A stretch of DNA of 43,736 bases, taken from positions 1 to 43,736 of the forward strand of contig JAISWO010000008.1 of NCBI GenBank assembly GCA_031271045.1, read 5' to 3'. The DNA comes from Tannerellaceae bacterium. GTDB taxonomy: Bacteria > Bacteroidota > Bacteroidia > Bacteroidales > Tannerellaceae. A model generated the notes under the pieces. It saw only the letters and a program-made list of their open reading frames with translations. It ran no database searches and was not told the DNA's origin. Made by a program: the position numbers and the translations under genes. Each line of letters starts with the position of its first letter. The first letter of the stretch is position 1. This document shows positions 6,758 through 15,140 of this stretch, piece by piece.

Positions 6758-7197
6758 AGCGTACCTGAAACCAGAATAACGACCAACAGAGACAAGATCG
6801 CGTACAATTCAGGGAATACAGCCATCACCATCGTCGCACCAAACACATTATGTCCGGCTCCAATGGCGGTAATACCATTGGCGCAAACCTGTGCCTGACG
6901 GATGGAGGAATAAACCCCGGAAATACCCATCATGATGCCCGAACAAAAGATAGCGCAAGCTTGAAGCATCGTAATACCCGGAATAAGAAAGGGTGATACC
7001 ATAAAATAAGCAACGAAACCGTATAATCCCTGCGAACTTGGCAGAGCGCTGAGTGCAATATAGGTACCCAGGGCATCCGGATTTTTCTTCATTGCGCCAA
7101 CCACTGCATTTCCACAAATCGTTACTCCCAGAGCGCTGGCAACAAACGTGCCTCCTGTCAAAATAGCGACACCGATATAAGCTAATAAAATTTCCAT
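6754..7197 (-). CDS. ntpK: V-type ATPase subunit K (rotor ring proteolipid)
   Basis: The 147-residue protein has four membrane helices formed by two tandem hairpins, the form found in V-type rings. The ion-carrying Glu is E130 (VFPELYAIL). Measured from it, L52, S55, Q56, Y59 and Q101 fall at exactly the spacings of L61, T64, Q65, Y68, Q110 and E139, the Na+ ligands I recall for E. hirae NtpK. The motif SSQGLYGF corresponds to its TQGLYGF. Na+ transport is therefore more likely than H+ transport, as an inference. It is the last gene of the leftward operon, 41 bp after subunit I. Confidence 0.92.
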   Translation of the reverse strand: MEILLAYIGVAILTGGTFVASALGVTICGNAVVGAMKKNPDALGTYIALSALPSSQGLYGFVAYFMVSPFLIPGITMLQACAIFCSGIMMGISGVYSSIRQAQVCANGITAIGAGHNVFGATMVMAVFPELYAILSLLVVILVSGTL

Positions 7198-7238
7198 AAA
7201 TGATTGTTGTTAATTTAGTACTTTATTTAATTTGTTTT

Positions 7239-9059
7239 TTATGCTTTTTTGAATGGTGAATATTCTTTCCCTCCTCCTTCAAATTCGGAGTTCTTATAGT
7301 ATTCAACAAATATAAGACGCACCGGATGCACCAATGAGCTGATGGTACACAGGCCGATATTCAATCCGTGACCGACCAGGAGGATGATGAGCATGATCGG
7401 TATGCGGGCTACAAGCGGCAGACCGGCCGTCATATCTACCCCCAGCATATTAAAGACGCCACCCAGAATACCTCCCGTCAGGCCGATCGCATATAAACGA
7501 ATATACGACAGCGTGTCTCCCAACATACCGGAGGCGGTATTGTAGGTAATCCAAAGCCCCGACCCAAAATTGAGGAAGACGTTCTTCCCCGGCGAATTGT
7601 AGAGGAAGGCCAGCAAGGCGCCTGCAATGGCTACGCCGTAACAGGCATACACCATTGTCTGCGGAAGCTGTATATCCAATACCGGCAGTCCGAATACCAA
7701 CAGCAGGGATACGATGATAAACACCCACGCCCAGGGGGCAATACTGTATTTGACACCCTTCTGCACCTTTGTCTTATAGGCGGCAACGCATTTGCCGAAG
7801 ACAATATGCACCAGACCGACAATGATGGCTATCTTCATTAGGTTATCGCTGCTCAGGAAGTAGTCTTTCACCGCCTTAAAGGCCGGTACATCCACCAGGG
7901 CGACGCCAAAGAACGTCCCCGTCAGTATTCCGATGATGATGGTTGTCCCTCCCAGGTATTGGAAGAGCGAAAGGATGGGACGCATATCCGGGCTGACTTT
8001 CTTCTTCAGGAAAGTACAGGCCAACAGCACCAGCAGGCCATAGCCTCCGTCGCCAAAACAAAGCCCGAAGAACAGCATAAAAAAGGGCGCCAGCAGCGGC
8101 GTAGGGTCTAACTCCGTATAGTTGGGGAGCGAGAACATGCGCGTGATAGGCTCGAAGAGGCGGGAGTAACTGTTGTTCTTCAGCTTGATGGGAACCGGGT
8201 CGTTTTCCTCTGTTTCTAATTGCCGGAAGAAATAACCTTGCTTGTCCAGCTCCGTTTCCAGGTTTTGGGTCTGGTCTTTGGTTGTCCAGCCTTCCAGGAA
8301 CATCAGCCTGTGGTCGGCTTGCTGCTCGGTCTGTACCTGCACGTTGGCATAGTTAAAATCATCTTGCAGGCTTCTGTCGAAAGCCTCCAGCGTGTTATAC
8401 TCCGAGGCGGCCAGTTCCTTCAGATTATCGTCTGTATGCTTGATATTATCCTGCAATTGCTGATAGGCCGTATGGAGCGCTTCCAGTCCCCTGTCGGGCA
8501 TTTTCGAGCGTTCGGCTTCGATGTCGACCGGCTCGTCTTCCTTGGTTACGGTAACGAAATAGCTGACGGATTGCACATTGTTTACTAAGAAAGCATTGTA
8601 TTCATTTACCCATGCCGGTTCGAAACGGGCTGTCGGACAGTTGAAGAATGTAACGACATAGCCGGCTTCTTTCAGGTTGTTGATGGTGGTATAGCTAAAG
8701 TCCCCCCACAACTCCATATATGTCATGTCTTTCAGCAATAGCTGTTTTTCGACCAGAAGCTGCGCTTTCTTTTCCTGAAGTATTTCGATCTTCTCTACCA
8801 GCCGCAAACCTTCGGCTTTGGAAAGATCTCCGGCGGGCAGGAGGACAGCGTCTTTGCTTTCATCATTCAGCCGTTTGAGGTCCTTCAGTAAGGCCTGTAC
8901 CCGTTTCCGGTCGGTCAGCATTTTCTGAAGTTCGGCACAGCCGGCGATCGGTTTCGTCTGCTTCACATGCACCACTCCCAGGTCGCGCAGGGTGTGAAGG
9001 AAGTTATCATACTCTTTATGATATACCATAAAGGCATATTTCTGCATCGGCACAATCAT
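7239..9059 (-). CDS. ntpI: V-type ATPase subunit I (membrane stator)
   Basis: The 606-residue protein has a soluble coiled-coil N-terminal half (1 to about 315) that joins the peripheral stalks. The C-terminal half has about seven or eight membrane helices, starting at PLLAPFFMLFFGLCFGDGGYG. The conserved segment DTLSYIRLYAIGLTGGILGG carries the Arg expected next to the rotor ring, where it drives ion release. Length is normal for bacterial subunit I. Its start overlaps the end of subunit D by 4 bp, so the two are translationally coupled. Confidence 0.93.
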   Translation of the reverse strand: MIVPMQKYAFMVYHKEYDNFLHTLRDLGVVHVKQTKPIAGCAELQKMLTDRKRVQALLKDLKRLNDESKDAVLLPAGDLSKAEGLRLVEKIEILQEKKAQLLVEKQLLLKDMTYMELWGDFSYTTINNLKEAGYVVTFFNCPTARFEPAWVNEYNAFLVNNVQSVSYFVTVTKEDEPVDIEAERSKMPDRGLEALHTAYQQLQDNIKHTDDNLKELAASEYNTLEAFDRSLQDDFNYANVQVQTEQQADHRLMFLEGWTTKDQTQNLETELDKQGYFFRQLETEENDPVPIKLKNNSYSRLFEPITRMFSLPNYTELDPTPLLAPFFMLFFGLCFGDGGYGLLVLLACTFLKKKVSPDMRPILSLFQYLGGTTIIIGILTGTFFGVALVDVPAFKAVKDYFLSSDNLMKIAIIVGLVHIVFGKCVAAYKTKVQKGVKYSIAPWAWVFIIVSLLLVFGLPVLDIQLPQTMVYACYGVAIAGALLAFLYNSPGKNVFLNFGSGLWITYNTASGMLGDTLSYIRLYAIGLTGGILGGVFNMLGVDMTAGLPLVARIPIMLIILLVGHGLNIGLCTISSLVHPVRLIFVEYYKNSEFEGGGKEYSPFKKA

Positions 9060-9673
9060 TGGGCAACCTCCTGTTCTTTTATTTTACGTCTTTCCTGGTT
9101 GGTACGCATAATCTTCTGGGAGGCTTTGGAGAGGCTTTGCTCGTCTTCCATATACCTCTTGACCTTCCGTATGGCATCTTTATAGCCGGGGATCTGCACT
9201 TTTTCGAAGAGGTTGACTTTTTGGGTTGTCTTTTTTCTCGCGTGCTCCAGTAGCTCCAGCTTCATTTGCGAAAATTCAGCTTCAATGCCGGTACGCGCAA
9301 GCCCTTTCAGCAATTCGACCCCATCGGTTACCCATAGCGGAGTGTTGAAGAGGCTGTAAGGAAGGATCTCGAAGTCTATCTTTTGCAGTACCGGGACGAT
9401 TACACCGGCGATTTTCTTTGTGGAGAGCGTTACGTCCTTGACGCTTATCAGGTCGGGAGTAAATTCGTTCCACAAGGCCACCATGTTTTCGTAGCTGCGT
9501 ATTTCGTTTTCAAGCCGGAGTTCCAATTTCGTCGATTCATCTTTTGTACGGGTCACTTCCATACGCAAGGCGCTTTCTTTGCTCTTGATCGTAGGCAGCG
9601 CGCGTTCACGCACCTTCAGTTGCTTTTCTAATGCCTGAAGCGACGTCTTATTGTATTGAAACTTGATTGCCAT
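9056..9673 (-). CDS. ntpD: V-type ATPase subunit D (central shaft)
   Basis: The 205-residue protein is almost wholly helical. It starts MAIKFQYNKTSLQALEKQLK and ends with a long basic helix (SQKIMRTNQERRKIKEQEV), as in the family, where the N- and C-terminal helices form the coiled-coil rotor shaft inside the A3B3 head. It lies 3 bp after subunit B and overlaps subunit I by 4 bp. Confidence 0.9.
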   Translation of the reverse strand: MAIKFQYNKTSLQALEKQLKVRERALPTIKSKESALRMEVTRTKDESTKLELRLENEIRSYENMVALWNEFTPDLISVKDVTLSTKKIAGVIVPVLQKIDFEILPYSLFNTPLWVTDGVELLKGLARTGIEAEFSQMKLELLEHARKKTTQKVNLFEKVQIPGYKDAIRKVKRYMEDEQSLSKASQKIMRTNQERRKIKEQEVAQ

Positions 9674-9676
9674 TGT

Positions 9677-10996
9677 TTAGTTTCTCCAGTATTTATCCAC
9701 CAGTTCCTGCTTGATGTTTACTTCGGCAGGCGTAAAGTATTTCGCAAAGAGCTCCCATGCCACATCAAGCATCTCGGTTGTATTGAGATTCACGTCGATA
9801 GCGAGGAGTTTGTCGGAGTAATCTTTGGCAAAGGCTAACGTCCGGTTGTCGTAATCCGTCAGGTCGAAACCGTTCTCCAGCTTGGTTTTTGCATTGGCGG
9901 CGTCAGCATAAAGGCGGACGGCGGCATTCATCACCTGGGGATGATCCTGGCGGGTCTTTTTGCCGGTAACGAGTTGTTTCAGGCGGCTCAGAGAACGGAA
10001 GGGGTCAACGATGACCTTACCGATATCGCTGTCGCGACGGAGGTATAGCTGTCCTTCGGTGATATATCCTGTATTATCCGGCACGGCATGAGTAATGTCG
10101 CCTCCCGAAAGGGTGGTCACAGCGATGATGGTAATTGAGCCTCCGTCGGGGAACTGCACGGCTTTTTCGTATATCTTCGCCAGGTCCGAATAGATGGAGC
10201 CGGGCATGGAGTCTTTCGACGGGATCTGGTCCATGCGGTTCGATACGATGGCCAGCGCATCGGCATAGTTGGTCATATCGGTGAGGAGCACCAGCACTTT
10301 CTCGTTTTTCTGTACTGCGAAGTATTCGGCAGCCGTGAGCGCCATATCGGGGATGAGCAGGCGTTCCACAGAAGGGTTCTCGGTGGTATTGATAAAGCTC
10401 ACGATACGGTCGAGGGCGCCGGCATTGCTGAATGTGTTCTTGAAAAACAGGTAGTCATCGTTTGTCATACCCATACCGCCGAGGATGATCTTATCCGATT
10501 CGGCACGCAGGGCTACGAGGGCCATCACTTGGTTGAACGGTTGGTCGGGGTCGGCAAAGAAGGGAATCTTTTGCCCGGTCACCAGCGTATTGTTCAGGTC
10601 GATACCGGCGATACCGGTAGCGATGAGTTCCGAGGGTTGTTCGCGTCTGACCGGGTTCACCGACGGACCGCCGATTTCTACTTCTTTTCCGTCTATTTCG
10701 GGGCCTCCGTCAATGGGGTCGCCATAGGCGTTGAAGAAGCGGCTGGCTAATTGTTCGCCTACTTTCAGCGTAGGCGCTTTTCCCATGAATACGACCTCTG
10801 CGTTGGTAGGGATGCCTTCCGTTCCGGAGAATACTTGCAGAGTGACTTCGTCGCCGATGATCTTTACTACCTGAGCCAGCTTCCCGTTTACCGATGCCAA
10901 TTCGTCGTATCCTACGCCTGTTGCTTTGAGCGAGCAGGTTGCTTTCGTAATCTGGGTAATCTTTGTATATATCTTTTGAAATGCTTTTGTTGCCAT
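9677..10996 (-). CDS. ntpB: V-type ATPase subunit B (non-catalytic head subunit)
   Basis: The 439-residue protein follows the B-subunit layout: a beta-barrel N-terminus and a nucleotide-fold core lacking a classical GKT P-loop (TGQKIPFFADPDQPFN replaces it). It keeps the interface segments VLLTDMTNYADALA and RRDSDIGKVIVDP. It alternates with subunit A in the head and completes the nucleotide sites. It is 15 bp downstream of subunit A. Confidence 0.95.
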   Translation of the reverse strand: MATKAFQKIYTKITQITKATCSLKATGVGYDELASVNGKLAQVVKIIGDEVTLQVFSGTEGIPTNAEVVFMGKAPTLKVGEQLASRFFNAYGDPIDGGPEIDGKEVEIGGPSVNPVRREQPSELIATGIAGIDLNNTLVTGQKIPFFADPDQPFNQVMALVALRAESDKIILGGMGMTNDDYLFFKNTFSNAGALDRIVSFINTTENPSVERLLIPDMALTAAEYFAVQKNEKVLVLLTDMTNYADALAIVSNRMDQIPSKDSMPGSIYSDLAKIYEKAVQFPDGGSITIIAVTTLSGGDITHAVPDNTGYITEGQLYLRRDSDIGKVIVDPFRSLSRLKQLVTGKKTRQDHPQVMNAAVRLYADAANAKTKLENGFDLTDYDNRTLAFAKDYSDKLLAIDVNLNTTEMLDVAWELFAKYFTPAEVNIKQELVDKYWRN

Positions 10997-11011
10997 AACT
11001 GTATATCCTCT

Positions 11012-12772
11012 TTATTTTTCTTTTCGCTCTTTCAGTAGGTTGTCCAACTGTTCGTTGAATTTATAAAACTGTTCACTCTTATAGGCAGCGTAGTTCATCT
11101 GCTTGAAGACGTTGATCATGTTTTTGAAGAAGTCCATGACCTCGATAAACGTATCGAACTTGAAGTTGGCGCGGCAGATGTCGACCACTTTATCAAGCAT
11201 AAACTCTTGCCTGTCCAGCGGCGTTACGGCGTCGACATCGTCGAAGGCATCTTGCTGGAGGATGACAAAGTCGATCAGTTCCGATTTCCAGAAGGTGATA
11301 TGATAGTCTACCGGCACGCCGTCGTCCCCCAGGATGTTGATTTGTTCGGATATTTCTTTACCGCGCAGCATACGGGTTTTTATTTCGTTCACCTTTTCTA
11401 TCCAGGAAGGAGAGATATGTTGGGCAATGTACTGCTGAAATTCAGGATATTCCAGGTATTTGGAATAACTGTCGATGGGGTTGATGGCGGGGTAGCGTTT
11501 GCGGTCGGCGCGTTCCTGTTCGAGTGCATAGAAGCAGCGGGCTACTTTCTTTGTGTTTTCCGTAACCGGTTCTTTCAGGTTACCGCCGGCGGGTGATACG
11601 GTACCAATGAAGGTAACGGATCCGGTTGCTCCGTTGCTTAGTTCTACGTAGCCTGCGCGGGCGTAGAAGTTGGCAATAATGGCGGAGAGGTCCATTGGGA
11701 AGGCGTCCGGTCCGGGGAGTTCTTCCAGGCGGTTCGACATTTCGCGCAAGGCTTGCGCCCAGCGGGAGGTGGAGTCGGCCATCAGGAGCACCTTCAGTCC
11801 CATGCTGCGGTAATATTCGGCAATTGTCATGGCTGTATATACGGAAGCTTCGCGGGCGGCTACGGGCATATTGGATGTGTTGGCAATGATGATTGTGCGT
11901 TCCATCAGCTTTCGTCCGGTGTGGGGATCGATCAGGTGGGGGAATTCGGCAAAGATTTCCACGACCTCGTTGGCGCGTTCTCCGCAGGCGGCGATGATGA
12001 CGATGTCGGCTTCCGCTTGTTTGGAGATAGCGTGCTGCATCACTGTTTTTCCTGTTCCGAAGGGGCCGGGGATAAATCCGGTTCCTCCTTCGACGATCGG
12101 GTTGACGGTATCGATGGTCCGCACGCCGGTTTCGAGTAGTTTATATGGACGGGGTTTTGTGGTGTAGCAGGTGATGGCTTTTTTCACCGGCCATTTTTGT
12201 GTCATAGTTACTTTCACGTCTTTCCCGTCTTCACCGGTCAGGATGGCGATGGTATCGGCAATGGTATATGAGCCTTCGCTGGCCAGTGTTTTGATGGTAT
12301 AGGTTTTTCCTTCCAAGACGAAGGGTACCATGATCGTATGGGGTTGGAAATTTTCGTCCACTTCGCCCAGCCAACTTCCGGCTTTTACTTTGTCGCCAAG
12401 GCTGGCTAAGGGTTTGAAGTTCCATTTCTTATCATTGTCTAAGGCGAAGGTGTATTCGCCTCTTCGGAGGAAGACTCCTTCCATCTTATCCAGGTCGTTT
12501 TGCAGACCATCGTAGTTGCGCGAGAGCATACCGGGTCCTAAAATGACTTCCAACATGTGTCCTTCAAATTCGGCTTCGTCGCCGACCCGCATACCGCGCG
12601 TACTTTCGAACACTTGCACAAAGGCATTCTGTCCGATCACTTTGATCACTTCCGACATCAGCTTTACGCCTCTGACGGAAATGTAGCAGATTTCATTCTG
12701 AGAAACCGGTCCATCCACCTCTAAGGTCACCAAATTGGAGACGATTCCTTTTACTATTCCTTTCGTAGCCAT
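11012..12772 (-). CDS. ntpA: V-type ATPase subunit A (catalytic)
   Basis: The 586-residue protein has a beta-barrel N-terminus, the non-homologous bulge domain typical of A subunits (about 115-190) and the P-loop GPFGTGKT at 236-243. The catalytic region includes GERANEVVEIFAEFP and LMADSTSRWAQALREMSNRL. It hydrolyses or makes ATP at the A/B interface. It is 2 bp downstream of the DUF2764 gene in the same operon. Family knowledge supports both pump and synthase directions; the sequence does not settle which is used. Confidence 0.96.
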   Translation of the reverse strand: MATKGIVKGIVSNLVTLEVDGPVSQNEICYISVRGVKLMSEVIKVIGQNAFVQVFESTRGMRVGDEAEFEGHMLEVILGPGMLSRNYDGLQNDLDKMEGVFLRRGEYTFALDNDKKWNFKPLASLGDKVKAGSWLGEVDENFQPHTIMVPFVLEGKTYTIKTLASEGSYTIADTIAILTGEDGKDVKVTMTQKWPVKKAITCYTTKPRPYKLLETGVRTIDTVNPIVEGGTGFIPGPFGTGKTVMQHAISKQAEADIVIIAACGERANEVVEIFAEFPHLIDPHTGRKLMERTIIIANTSNMPVAAREASVYTAMTIAEYYRSMGLKVLLMADSTSRWAQALREMSNRLEELPGPDAFPMDLSAIIANFYARAGYVELSNGATGSVTFIGTVSPAGGNLKEPVTENTKKVARCFYALEQERADRKRYPAINPIDSYSKYLEYPEFQQYIAQHISPSWIEKVNEIKTRMLRGKEISEQINILGDDGVPVDYHITFWKSELIDFVILQQDAFDDVDAVTPLDRQEFMLDKVVDICRANFKFDTFIEVMDFFKNMINVFKQMNYAAYKSEQFYKFNEQLDNLLKERKEK

Positions 12773-12774
12773 AT

Positions 12775-13659
12775 TTATTTTTTATTGTTTCTTTTAAATT
12801 CTTCCAAGACATTATTGCTGCCCTTCTTCATGGCGCCTACCAGTTTTCTGAAGTTCTGTTCTCCGGAGGTTTTGTCGAGCGTTGCCCAGCGTTCCATTAT
12901 TTCCAATTTCAGGAGGTAGACCAGCAGGTTCTCGATGTCGAAGGTTTGATAGATGGTTGTTTCTTCGAGCCATTCCCATTTGAGGAGGTCTACTTTCTTT
13001 TCGCGCAGCAGGAGGTCGTTTTCTTCGGCGATGCGCAGGAGGGCGGGGAGGTATTCCAGCGTGTCGGGCAGGTCGAAGTCGCGTGCGGTGGAGGTGCGGA
13101 GCTTTTGTGCGGTGGGGTTGTTGCCGACGATGTAGGCGGTTTTATCCCATTTATACTTCCGGCAGGTGAGGGCTATGAGTATATTCTTGATGTTGAGATT
13201 CAATTCGAACCATCCGGCGATGAATTTGTTCGCGCTTTTCATGGCGTAGGCGTAGTAGAGCGCCGACAGGTAGTCTTCCCAGGGAACGGGTGGTTTCTCG
13301 TCTTTTTCTTTCGCTGCTAGGAGGGTGCGTGCGAAGGTTTCAAAGTAGGGAGGGAACCGTTTGTTTTTGTTTTTAAAGGGTTTTTCTTCCTCTTTTTCGT
13401 TTTTCAAACCTTCGAGGAGTTCGTTCAATTCTTCGTATGTGAATCTTCCTCTTGTATCCGGGTCATAGCCGGGGTGTTGTATTTGCTCGAGCAGGTTTTC
13501 GTTGTCGAACTTCAGGGTAAACAGGTTGAGCAACCGGGCGTCGGCTCCGGACAGGTAAGGGCCTGTTTCTTCCTTGAATCCGGCGACGGTATAGGGCAGT
13601 TTGCTATCGTCAAACGAGATGTTGGGAAGTCCTGCTATTAAGTAATAGTATTTACTCAT
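12775..13659 (-). CDS. DUF2764 protein of the V-ATPase operon
   Basis: The 294-residue, helical, charged protein starts MSKYYYLIAGLPNISFDD and has no enzyme motif. Proteins of this family sit between E and A in the V-ATPase operons of Bacteroidetes, and I recall the same position for unnamed genes in chlamydiae and spirochaetes. Classical subunits C and F are missing from this operon, so this protein may replace the C subunit that links the rotor to the membrane ring. Its N-terminal phrase YYYLIAGLP resembles the start of C subunits, which supports that idea weakly. It overlaps the end of subunit E by 8 bp. Confidence 0.8.
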   Translation of the reverse strand: MSKYYYLIAGLPNISFDDSKLPYTVAGFKEETGPYLSGADARLLNLFTLKFDNENLLEQIQHPGYDPDTRGRFTYEELNELLEGLKNEKEEEKPFKNKNKRFPPYFETFARTLLAAKEKDEKPPVPWEDYLSALYYAYAMKSANKFIAGWFELNLNIKNILIALTCRKYKWDKTAYIVGNNPTAQKLRTSTARDFDLPDTLEYLPALLRIAEENDLLLREKKVDLLKWEWLEETTIYQTFDIENLLVYLLKLEIMERWATLDKTSGEQNFRKLVGAMKKGSNNVLEEFKRNNKK

Positions 13660-14251
13660 CTTTGAACAGTAGTTCTACTAATTGTGGACGGAGGAAGTCT
13701 TTAAAGAAGGATACGAATTCGTCTTCTCCGAAGGTTACTTTGTAGGAACCGTCGGCGGGAACGATCGTAAAGGAGGTGTCTTTGCCACCGACTTTTTCTA
13801 TTTTCACTCCTTTGTTGAGCAGATCTTTGGCATTGGCTTCGAAGTATTTTACGAGCGTTTCTGCTTCGGCGGTCTGGATGGTCAGGGCTTCGTTTTTCAC
13901 CCATTCGGCGGCGATGGTCAGTATAACTTTCCGGATGTATTCTTTGTCTTGGGTGACGGCTTTTACGTTGGCCGATGCGACGTGATTGGTTATCAGGTTT
14001 GCGACTTCGCTTTTCAATGCTTCCACGGCTTGAACGGCATAGAGCTTGAGTTCGGCTTTCGTATTCTTTTCCAGTTCAGCCGCTTGCTTGCCGGCGGCGG
14101 CGACAATACGTTGGGCCTCTGCGTTGGCTTCGTTTACGATGGTCTGTTTCTGTTGGTTAGCTTCCGTGATGATCCGGCTGGCTTCTTCTTTACCTTTCTC
14201 CACTCCTTCGCGGTAGATTTTATCGGTAAGTTCCTGAATTTTTGTATCCAT
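13652..14251 (-). CDS. ntpE: V-type ATPase subunit E (peripheral stalk)
   Basis: The 199-residue protein has a long Ala/Glu/Lys-rich N-terminal helix (about 1-85, for example EKGKEEASRIITEANQQ) and a globular C-terminus ending in SFFKDFLRPQLVELLFKDE. This is the E-subunit pattern: the helix pairs with a partner to form the stalk and the C-terminus caps the head. A separate G/H partner is not encoded here. It is the first gene of the leftward operon; a promoter is visible about 55 bp upstream. Confidence 0.88.
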   Translation of the reverse strand: MDTKIQELTDKIYREGVEKGKEEASRIITEANQQKQTIVNEANAEAQRIVAAAGKQAAELEKNTKAELKLYAVQAVEALKSEVANLITNHVASANVKAVTQDKEYIRKVILTIAAEWVKNEALTIQTAEAETLVKYFEANAKDLLNKGVKIEKVGGKDTSFTIVPADGSYKVTFGEDEFVSFFKDFLRPQLVELLFKDE

Positions 14252-14303
14252 TTTCGTACTTATATGTGTAATTATGGTTATTGTTTTTCATTGTTTACGG
14301 CCA

Positions 14304-14333
14304 CAAAGTTATTGTTTTCTATGGATTGACCTA
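14304..14333 (-). promoter_or_regulatory. Promoter of the V-ATPase operon
   Basis: On the minus strand TAACTTTG (14311-14304) matches the Bacteroidetes -7 consensus. A TTAG with a 19-bp spacer lies at the -33 position. The transcript would begin near 14298, about 45 nt before the subunit E start. Confidence 0.5.
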
Positions 14334-14396
14334 ATTTTAAATGTGAAATGACGTGAAGACTGTTTTTTTTGTTATTCCAACGGTGTTTTTTCTTTG

Positions 14397-14427
14397 TTTG
14401 GCGTATGCCCGGAAGGTTCTATCTTTG
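14397..14427 (+). promoter_or_regulatory. Promoter of the NUDIX gene
   Basis: TTTG (14397-14400), a 19-bp spacer and TATCTTTG (14420-14427) give a textbook Bacteroidetes promoter. It lies inside the reading frame that extends upstream of the NUDIX domain, so the real start is downstream of it. Confidence 0.65.
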
Positions 14428-14442
14428 TGGGCAATAAAAGAT

Positions 14443-14949
14443 ATGGATATGGAAGAAGAATGGTTTCCTTTGGTCGATGAAGCGGGCCATGTGACGGGCA
14501 AAGCGACTCGCAGGGAGTGTCATGGGGGGAGCAGGATGCTGCATCCGGTGGTGCATCTGCATGTTTTTAACGAGGTGGGAGAGTTGTATCTGCAAAGGCG
14601 GCCGGCTCATAAGGATGTCCAGCCTGGAAAATGGGATACTTCCGTCGGCGGACACGTTGGCTGGGGGGAAGTAGTGGAGGACGCCTTGCGCCGGGAGGCT
14701 TGGGAGGAGCTTGGTATGACGGGCTTCAGGCCGGAGTTTATCGGGCGTTATGTCTTCGAATCGGCTGTTGAGCGGGAATTGGTTTATTCCTACCGGACGG
14801 TTTACGGCGGCCTGATCGTGCCCGACGCTTACGAGCTGGACGGCGGACGTTTCTGGATCGCAGGCGAAATCCGGAGTGGCATCGGGAAAAATATCTTTAC
14901 GCCCAACTTCGAGACTGAGTTTCATCGTTTCTTGTCCCCGACCATTTAA
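14443..14949 (+). CDS. NUDIX hydrolase
   Basis: The NUDIX box is complete: GGHVGWGEVVEDALR then REAWEELGM fits Gx5Ex7REUxEExGU. The N-terminal region (WFPLVDEAGHVTGKATRREC) and the segment LHPVVHLHVFNEVGELYLQR are those of the isopentenyl-diphosphate isomerase-like/YfcD NUDIX group, so substrates such as nucleoside or isoprenoid diphosphates are possible. Start 14443 (MDMEEEW) gives 168 residues and is chosen because the promoter ends at 14427; 14353 would begin upstream of it. The coding strand is rich in G (47 G against 22 C in 14461-14580), unlike aspS just downstream, which is C-rich on the same strand. Confidence 0.85.
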   Translation: MDMEEEWFPLVDEAGHVTGKATRRECHGGSRMLHPVVHLHVFNEVGELYLQRRPAHKDVQPGKWDTSVGGHVGWGEVVEDALRREAWEELGMTGFRPEFIGRYVFESAVERELVYSYRTVYGGLIVPDAYELDGGRFWIAGEIRSGIGKNIFTPNFETEFHRFLSPTI

Positions 14950-14962
14950 ATTCCTTACCCGT

Positions 14963-15037
14963 CCGTTCAAACGGCTATCCCATCCAGTCAAACGGGTCGC
15001 TCACCCATTCAAATGAGTAAGGCGCCCGTTGGAACGG
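14963..15037. repeat. 21-bp spaced palindrome array (four units)
   Basis: Four 12-bp near-palindromes start at 14963, 14984, 15005 and 15026, exactly 21 bp apart: CCGTTCAAACGG, CCAGTCAAACGG, CCATTCAAATGA and CCGTTGGAACGG. Between the first and third unit both arms change together (CGTT/AACG to CATT/AATG), and in the fourth the centre alone changes. Spacing equals two helical turns. The array fills most of the gap between the NUDIX gene and aspS. Confidence 0.75.
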
Positions 15038-15140
15038 AAGATCAGGCATCGTCATTGTTTGCCGGTCCCATTCGTTATAGAGCCGATTTTTTTCCGTAAA
15101 TTCGCGGCATTATTTTTCAACGATAACATATATAATATAA

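Noticed and set aside
14353-14442. N-terminal extension of the NUDIX protein with a signal-like sequence
   Set aside because: A strong promoter lies inside it at 14397-14427, so it is not translated from the main transcript.
15085-15140. dif recombination site near the strand-composition switch
   Set aside because: An AT-rich stretch (AACATATATAATATAAAT) is present but lacks convincing XerC/XerD arms by eye.
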